64,000 nucleotides of DNA from Malania oleifera (lineage: Eukaryota; Streptophyta; Magnoliopsida; Santalales; Ximeniaceae): contig NC_080423.1 in assembly GCF_029873635.1 (NCBI RefSeq), forward strand, positions 107,927,988 through 107,991,987. Direction: 5' to 3'. Shown here piece after piece: positions 57,181 through 64,000 of the stretch. Position 1 is the first letter of the stretch, and the number at the start of each line of letters is the position of its first letter. The position numbers were made by a program, and so were the translations under genes. The notes under the pieces are model-generated. The model did not search any database, had not been told where the DNA came from, and saw nothing but the letters and a program-made list of their open reading frames with translations.

Positions 57181-59029
57181 TGTCGCGGCGTCCCGGGAGC
57201 GCGTGTGCCCCTGGGCGGCAAAATAAAAAATCAATTAATATTTTTAAGGAAAAACATGGAATGTCGGAGTCGCCACTAACCTTTAGTGCGTTAGAACACA
57301 TGATTACTACCCCGTTAGGAGTAGAATCGGTCTACATTACCAGAGTTGGGGTCGGGAGTTCGGTTACACGAGGGGAAGGTACGAGCACTCCCTACGCGCC
57401 GTTCTTACGAACGATACCTAATTAATTTGAAATTATCCCTAAGTTAATCTAATAATTCTTTAAACTACTCCTTTTATGAATTAATAAACACACATGAAAA
57501 ATGAATAAATAAATAAATATATACATATATTCCCTCAAAGCTTAAGGTACGTGAAGCCCGAAGGCTTATACCCCCGCAATAAAATCATAGGGATTAAAAA
57601 TTAAAAAAACTTTATAAAATATGCTCCCAAATTTTAGAAATTTTATGGGTTTTCCTAAGTATGAAAATACTAGTTTGGGAGGTTTTGGATAATAGATATA
57701 ATAATTTAAACATAATAAATAAATGAATAAAATAATAATAAACTAGAGTATTAGGATACCATAATATGTACTAATCAACATATATAACAGAAGCTAAAAT
57801 ATCTAACATATCAATAATAGTAGAATATAAACATATAATATAGACTAAGATAATGAGCATATCATAATTTAAAATACTACATGTGTGTTATAAACAAAAA
57901 TACTTAAACATACCATAATAAACATAAACACGATGATAACAATAACAAATATCCACAAATAATATAATACGTAATAGATTACTATAATACTATATATACT
58001 AAACATACCATATAATAGCATGATACCAAAACACCAAAAATATTATATTACCTAAACTATTAAACTTACCATAATAATTAGCATACTAAAAGTATCATAA
58101 TAATAATAAATATATAGTATTACTCAAGATGCTATATTAAAAGTTACCTAAAATACTAAATTATATGCACGATGTTACTTATAAATCCTAAGTTATTAAA
58201 TACCTAATATGACTAACATTCTAGAATGCACATACAACTATAGTTTTAAAATACTACTACAACTAATCTACTAAAACTCCTAACATGATTTATAACATGA
58301 CCAAAATTCTAAAATACTAATAATATACTATAAAGTTAACCTACAATATATGCATGAATAAAATAATATATATAAAAAAAAAATCTTACACATAAGAACC
58401 ACAACAAGATAAAAAACCCGAAACCTAAGAATACATATTACACATACAACTTAAATATTACGCACTTAAAAAAAATGACAACGTAAATTATAACATTTAA
58501 ATATTACAATTGAAGCCTTACCTTGACAATAAAAAGAAAAATCCTACAATAATGAAGATAAACGAATTAGTATTTATAAATATGGACATCCTGAATAAAA
58601 ATAAATAAATAAAAATATATATATGATGAAATATACCATAATATTAAAAATGCCCCATACAATAACAATGAATATTTAATAATGATAAAAAATAATAATA
58701 ATAATAATACAACAAAATTAACTGTCCTAAATTAATATACAAACAATATATATATAAAAAAAATGAAAGAATAACAACAATATTAAAGCATCTTAAATAA
58801 ACATACGAATAAAAATATTTAATAACCTTAAACCACCCTAACCAATATACAAACAAATAAAATACTAAAATCAACCTAAACAATATACAAACAATATTAA
58901 TAAAAACAAAAACAAAAGCAATCCCAAACATTAAATAAAACAATAATAATACAATATGTGTATAAAATAAAGAGAAGAGAAAAAAAAATAGAAATAAATA
59001 AATACATAAATAAACAAATTACCTAAACA

Positions 59030-59720
59030 TCACACGTGCATGTGTGTGTGCGTGTGCACTCTGGGGCTGGCAGTGGGTCTGTGTGTGCTGCTGGAAGTTG
59101 GCTCGGGTTGGTACAGCTGCAGTGGAGGAGGTTGTGTAGAGGTGGCCGGAAGCATGGGAGGCTGCTTGGGCTGCCGAAAGGGAGATGGTGCGCCGTGAGC
59201 CTGCGGGGGTTGCCAGAGACGAAGGTGGCTTCGGGTTGTTGCAGCAGAGTTGCAGAGGGAGAGGCGCGTGAGGGAGCTGGGCGGTGACGGTGACCTAGCG
59301 TGATGGATGGGTGAGGATGGAGAGCTGCTGCCGGGGTTTCAGAGGTCTTCGGGTCTGCTTGTGGTTGCTTGAAACAGAGGAGCTGCTATGGCTGCCTCGG
59401 CTGGACTTGGGGAGGTCTGGTGGTTCGTCGTGGCCGTAGGAGAGTGTAGGGAGCAGAGGCAGAGACGCAAAGGGTGGCCGGAGCAATGGGGATGGAGTTG
59501 CAGAGGCGGATGGCTCTCGGAGGTCTGCTAGGTCGTTGCCAGAGTTGAGCTGGTTCGGAGTGAAGGACTGCGGAGGAAAGCAGGGGGGCTGCCAGAGGGG
59601 TCAACAGGTATGCTGAGGGTGATGGGAAGGAGATGAAGGAGAGATTGAGAGATGAGAGGGAGAGGGAGGAAGAGGAGAGCCGAAAGAGAGACTCCTACTG
59701 TGATGGTGGCTGGGAGCGAA
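59030..59720. other. GC-rich island in the E2 LTR
   Basis: Counterpart of 40500-41210 with different detailed sequence: GGAGGTTG- and GAGAGAGG-type words and a C-run at 59779-59794 close by. Position after the TATA box suggests the start of the transcript. Confidence 0.6.
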
Positions 59721-59916
59721 GAAGGATAGTAAAGCTTAGGTTTTTTCTTTTTTGTTTGGTCTCCCTGTGCGCTGCGAATCCCCCCCCCCCCCCCCTTGGC
59801 CTCTGTGTATCATCCTTATATAAAAAAAATTTGACAACCCTAAAGACCTTTCCTTTTTGATTTTCTTTTTATGGTATTTTTCTTTTTGAAATAATATTAT
59901 GAGTATAACTACTATT

Positions 59917-59919
<3 letters not shown>

Positions 59920-59947
<28 letters not shown>

Positions 59948-59976
59948 GGTAATAAAAATAAGTAAAATAATAACAA

Positions 59977-60019
<43 letters not shown>

Positions 60020-60198
60020 GAAATAAATAATAATAATAATAGTACTAATAAAGATAAAAATACTAATAATAATAAAAGTTAAAAATAATATTAATAACAA
60101 TGAAGATAAATAATAATAATAATAATAATAATGATAAATAATATAAATAGAAGTAAAAAATAAAAATAAAAGTAATAATAATAATAATACTAATGAAA

Positions 60199-60244
<46 letters not shown>

Positions 60245-60355
60245 ATAGTAATAATAGTAATAATAATAAGACTAATGAAAATTAATAATAATAATGGTAA
60301 GAATAAATAAACTAATAAAAATACTAATAATAATAATAATAATAATAATAAAAAG
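59920..60355. repeat. (AAT)n-rich tract in the E2 LTR
   Basis: Interrupted AAT repeats, as in the E1 LTR at 41215-41660. Confidence 0.9.
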
Positions 60356-60401
60356 GGAACCCCTCGTTCTATTTGGTTAGGGCAAAAATAGGGTGTCTAC
60401 A

Positions 60402-60415
60402 GCTGCCCCTCTTTG
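60402..60415 (-). promoter_or_regulatory. Polypurine tract of Gypsy E2
   Basis: The minus strand reads CAAAGAGGGGCAGC just before the LTR start TGTAGACACC. Confidence 0.8.
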
Positions 60416-60579
60416 TAGGCTTAGTTGCTTCAATGTAACGATAAGAACTCTCCTACGTTTTTGTAGCAACAAGCCTGCAAAGATAAAAGACACCTATTTT
60501 AGCCAAACCATTCAACTCCCTATGGCTTTTCAGGTTAATCAAGAGTTGTTTATTTCTGCCAACCAGAGACGATCTGCAC

Positions 60580-61000
60580 TGAATGTAAGAATCCAGGTTG
60601 AGGTACACAGGGATGGCTTGCTGCGAATGTAAGAATCCGAGCCGTAGGGACACGATGATCCAGCCATGAGACACAATGATGACTTGCTTCGAATGTAAGA
60701 ATCCGAGCCGTAGGGACACGATGATCCAGCCATGAGACACAATGATGGCTTGCTTCGAATGTAAGAATCCGAGCCGTAGGGACACGATGATCCAGCCATG
60801 AGACACAATGATGACTTGCTTCGAATGTAAGAATCCGAGCCGTAGGGACACGATGATCCAGCCATGAGACACAATGATGGCTTGCTTCGAATGTAAGAAT
60901 CCGAGCCGTAGGGATACGATGATCCAGCCATGGGACACAATGATGGCTTGCTTCGAATGTAAGAATCCGAGCCGTAGGGACACAATGATCCAAGCCACCT
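60580..61000. repeat. 66-bp tandem array, about six units
   Basis: The word GAATGTAAGAATCC recurs at 60625, 60691, 60757, 60823, 60889 and 60955, exactly 66 bp apart, with a partial unit at 60583. Units are nearly identical, so the array is young. Since 66 is divisible by three and the unit lacks minus-strand stops, all three minus frames stay open; one would give a 22-residue repeat (IIVSLRLGFLHSK). Confidence 0.95.
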
Positions 61001-61429
61001 CAACCAGTAACAAGGTGTGAAAGCAAAGTTTGGAAAGTTGTTACTCTATTTGGAAAATGCTCTTGGGGTAAAGTCTGAATGTCATTGAATGAATCCCCTT
61101 GTCTTTGGGATCTGTTGCCCCAGTTTTAAAATAAATCAATGTGTGTCTAGGGTCAACTTGCCTCAGTTTTTCAAGTAAATCAATGTGTGCTTGGGGTCAG
61201 CTACTCCAGCTCAGAATTAAACACAACTGAAATCTCTCTATCAAGGATGTCAAATAATCATTCGATAGCTCAAGACAAGTGTGAAAGGTGCTCTATTGCT
61301 GCTTGTGATGCTAGAATGCAATGATATGTTGCTATATGTATGCATGTTGCTAACTTATAATGCAGTGATATGTTGCTATTAATATGCATGTTGCTAACTT
61401 GTGATTATATGTATGCATTTTTATTTTTT

Positions 61430-61945
61430 GTGTAATGTATGAAACGCACAATGGCGATGCATGAAATGTATGGTAATGCGTGAAATGCATGAAAATGCAT
61501 AAGATGCATGGTAATACATGAAATGCATGACAATGCATGTAATGCAGGGCGATGCATAAGATGTATGGTAATACATGAAATGTAGGTAATGCATGCAATG
61601 AATGACAATGCATGAAATGCAGGCAATGCATGAATTGCATGGCAACGCATGAAATTTAAGTGATGCATGAAATACATGGCAATACATGAGATGTACGGTA
61701 ATGCATGAAATGTATGATAATGCGTGAAATGCATGACAATGCATGAGATGCATGGTAATACATGAAATGCATGACAATGCATGAGATGTGTGGTAATGTG
61801 TGAAATATAGGTTAATACATGGCAATGCATAAGATGTATGGTAATGCATGGAATGCATGGCAATATATGAAATCTAGGTAATGCATGAAATGTATGACAA
61901 TGCATAAAATTTGGGGTAATGCATGACAATGCATGAATCTTTTCT
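61430..61945. repeat. CATGCATT/ATGAAATG minisatellite
   Basis: About 25 degenerate units of 18-22 bp on an AATGCATGAAATGCATGG theme. It lies between the 66-bp array and the region shared with E1. Minus-strand frames with Cys/His-rich repeats (HALPCISCI) result from the repeat and not from a zinc-finger protein. Confidence 0.85.
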
Positions 61946-61974
61946 CCCAGTGCACTTGTGGTCAATGACCTCAT

Positions 61975-63877
61975 CTTTGGTCTCCACATGAAACTCGCCA
62001 TATTTGAATGGATCTGTAACTGATCTTGGCTTAATCTTCTTTATTCATCCAGTCATGAAAGTGATCGATTCAGCTCAAAAATCGCAAAATCTGCCCCAGT
62101 TGAATTTACCTACAACTGATCTTGACTCTGATTTCCTATTCCAATCCGATAAGAAAGTGCTTGAATGGGACCTACTGAGACTCAACTCGGAATTTGCCCC
62201 AGTTAAATTCATTTGCCACCGATCTTGACTGTATTGTTGGATTCCTTTTGAACTTGACATAACATTTGCTGCTCTTTCTCCACAAGGATCTTCTTTATAG
62301 AAATTTCTAGTGATTCTGAAACTCTTTGACTATCCATCCTCTTTTAATGCTCTAAAGAATAAGAAGGGTTCCTCTTTTTTTTTTTTTTAAGGAACGAGGA
62401 ATGATTATGCAACTATGACATCAATTTGCTAAATCAAAAGGCCGTCTGCACTAAATAAATGTTTTACCATGTTTCAATGCTATCATTCGAAAAATTCATG
62501 CCAGTATTCAAAAGTCATGTAATGTTGATTTCCTAACTTAGATGACTGTCATTCTCTTCAACTGCCCCTGTTTCACCAACTCATGCTTTGATCTCAAGAT
62601 GGTCTTTAAGACTTGGGACGAAACGTAGGCTTAAGGATGTAGGATTTCAGAATAAAAGGAAAACTAAGGCTCAAAAATACCACCCCAAATAATGTTTTAT
62701 GCTCCCAGTTCGAGTTGAGGCGTTTTGCAAGATGTTGACCGAACTTGTTATTTAAACAAGCTGCCTACGTACCTTTTCAGGATCAGGTCATTACGTAGTT
62801 CAGACTCAACATTGAGTCTGACAAATCATTTAAGACAACAATGTATACCAATCCGGTCAGGACTTTCATTTGGACTGTAATGTAGGCTAAGGGTATAGGT
62901 TGAAGAAAGAAAGATTTAAATAAGGCTCAAAATTTATCAATTTCATCGAGGGTAATTTGGTCAAAGATCACATATGTAGTATGTCCCATATTTTTCTTTC
63001 TTCTCCCTTCTGCTTTTCTTTTTTCTTTCCCTTTTAATCTCTTTTTCCTTATTTTACTACAACTTTCACTTTTTCTTTTATAAAGGAATCTTGACTTCAT
63101 TTTCATTTGAACTTCAATTGGGACCAATCTTTAAAAACTGCCCCAGTGTGGGGTGTGATCCTTTGACGGGTTAATCAAGGAATGAATTTTTCAGGCTCAA
63201 AAGGGTTGTCAAGGGATTTCTTCTTTTACTTTCTTTTGGATAGCAGAAAAATGGCCTGCCATCATTTTGGTAATGACTATTGTCTCAAATGATTTGTCAA
63301 ACATTAAAGGACCCAAACCCAGGTTGGATTTTTGGTGATCTGACTTTTAAGAAAAAGATGGTTTAACATTCAGGCTCAATTTGGTTAACAAATGGTAAAT
63401 CATTGTTTGGGTTCTTTTTAGGGATAACTGGTCGGCCAAAGAGGGTCATCCATCATTTGATCAAAGCATGTGAGATTAATTGATAGGAAATTATCATAAC
63501 AGTGTAGCCACTTCTGAAAGTAACAAAAAACTTCTTCATAACGTCTGAATTCAATGATTGTTTCATCCTTTAACATCTCTTTCTAGCTCATGAACACTGG
63601 CAATATTACTTTCCCTATTCCGGCATGAAACATAAGTACACAAAATTTGGCAACTGGACTCTTGATGCAAGTAAGATAACTAAATGCATAATTCATTTTA
63701 TTGAATATAGAAAATATTCCGAGACACAGGCGTCCACGGACTACAAAAAGTAAATGACAATGAAAAACAAAAGAACATCAATTGAAAAGGATTAGATAGT
63801 CAAAAGTTCGGTACTCCATCACTTTAGCCTTGGTGGATAATGACTGAAACCATTGATTTGGGAACCTCCCTGATATG
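61975..63877 (-). other. E2 internal 3' region without pol
   Basis: Aligns with E1 33365-35251 throughout. A small basic frame at 63127-62927 ends HTTYVIFDQITLDEIDKF and corresponds to the E1 frame at 34552-34286. Confidence 0.6.
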
Positions 63878-64000
63878 TTAACCACTTCCTTCCACGTGTT
63901 TGGGCAAAGGATTCCCCTGGACTCTTGGTTGCTTGACATCGAAGGTTAACCAACCAGCCTCTCTTAATGATTGTACTTTATGCTTAAAGGCCCAGCATTT
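63878..64000 (-). CDS. Gypsy E2 gag, C-terminal end (partial)
   Basis: The last 40 codons and TAA of gag run off the right edge. CWAFKHKVQSLREAGWLTFD and NPLPKHVEGSG match the end of the E1 gag with a few substitutions. The Cys at the window edge is the last residue of the Cys/His motif. The stop is one codon-equivalent position from that of E1 (TAA against TGA). Confidence 0.8.
   Translation of the reverse strand, partial: KCWAFKHKVQSLREAGWLTFDVKQPRVQGNPLPKHVEGSG

Larger units (their letters stand above)
57181..60401 (-). repeat. 3' LTR of Gypsy E2 (3221 bp)
   Basis: On the minus strand it starts TGTAGACACC and ends GCCGCGACA. Same parts as the E1 LTR, but clearly diverged in the AT-rich stretches. 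A minus-strand TATA box (TTATATAAGG) lies at about 59814-59823, before the GC-rich island. The left flank (57176-57180) is TTAGT; the partner target duplication is outside the window. Confidence 0.88.
57181..64000 (-). mobile_element. Gag-only Ty3/gypsy element E2, 3' half
   Basis: Minus strand: gag C-terminus (64000-63878), a pol-free 3' region (63877-61975) shared with E1, a CATGCATT-type minisatellite, a 66-bp tandem array, a polypurine tract (60415-60402) and the 3' LTR (60401-57181). The rest of gag and the 5' LTR lie beyond the right edge. Only about 3.5 kb separates the gag stop from the LTR, and no enzyme domain was seen in it. Confidence 0.85.

Noticed and set aside
60550-60995. CRISPR-like array
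   Set aside because: Units are contiguous 66-bp copies without unique spacers, inside a plant retrotransposon.
60453-61013. A 186-codon frame with 22-residue repeats
   Set aside because: Three overlapping frames are open only because the 66-bp unit lacks stops; E1 does not have it. Listed as a repeat.
61350-62001. Cys/His-rich repeat frames that resemble zinc fingers
   Set aside because: They are translations of the ATGCATG minisatellite; spacing is irregular and no linker or fold pattern fits a zinc finger.

Overview
The window is nuclear DNA of a flowering plant. Evidence: intron-containing genes with GT-AG borders, plant-type Copia and Gypsy LTR retrotransposons, plant L1-type LINEs with a DUF4283/zinc-knuckle ORF1, and CACTA ends with a subterminal repeat built on TTAGTGACGG. 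AT-rich DNA and many microsatellites are also present. The species cannot be named from the sequence. Most of the window is mobile DNA; the host genes seen are two copies of a 23-kDa jasmonate-induced-protein (JIP-23)-like gene and two broken purple acid phosphatase (PAP) copies. No rRNA, tRNA, CRISPR or prokaryotic feature was seen.

Layout. 1-1395: 5' end of a minus-strand Copia element (gag start, leader with an ACGTGGC-rich array, primer site, LTR) inserted in a PAP pseudogene exon (1396-1689). 2305-9789: minus-strand LINE A, nearly full length, carrying a truncated Gypsy-type LTR (5851-7520). 9790-16450: CACTA remnant with a transposase tail, a 5'-truncated LINE, subterminal repeats and a 2.3-kb solo LTR with 5-bp target duplication. 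17532-18372: JIP-23-like copy A, with a stop codon. 18886-24540: block repeats, an AT-rich stretch, and an inverted repeat around an LTR fragment. 24580-32583: second PAP copy, split in an exon by a young 5.26-kb Copia element (25387-30644, target duplication CCCTC). 33349-41688: gag-only Gypsy element E1 (minus) with a 3.18-kb LTR, truncated at its 3' side. 41689-53500: second copy of the 3.9-18.9 kb segment, with LINE B, CACTA remnants and an apparently intact JIP-23-like gene (52151-52991). 53514-55190: CACTA end fragments and a possible leader exon. 57181-64000: second gag-only Gypsy element E2 (minus; 3' LTR and 3' internal half, leaving the window inside gag).

How it fits together. A segment holding LINE, CACTA remnant and JIP-23-like gene was duplicated in direct orientation about 35-38 kb apart, and the copies then diverged by separate insertions. 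Copy A gained a solo LTR, a truncated LTR with a LINE deletion, a 55-bp duplication and a Trp-to-stop change. Copy B lost the LINE 3' end to Gypsy E1 and keeps an open JIP-23-like gene. Copy B is the best candidate for a working host gene. No clearly new biological system was found. The least ordinary items are the gag-only Gypsy pair with very long LTRs and private tandem arrays, the UAAUG stop/start overlap between LINE ORF1 and ORF2, the ACGTGGC-rich leader of the left Copia element, and the repeated TGG-to-TAG changes.
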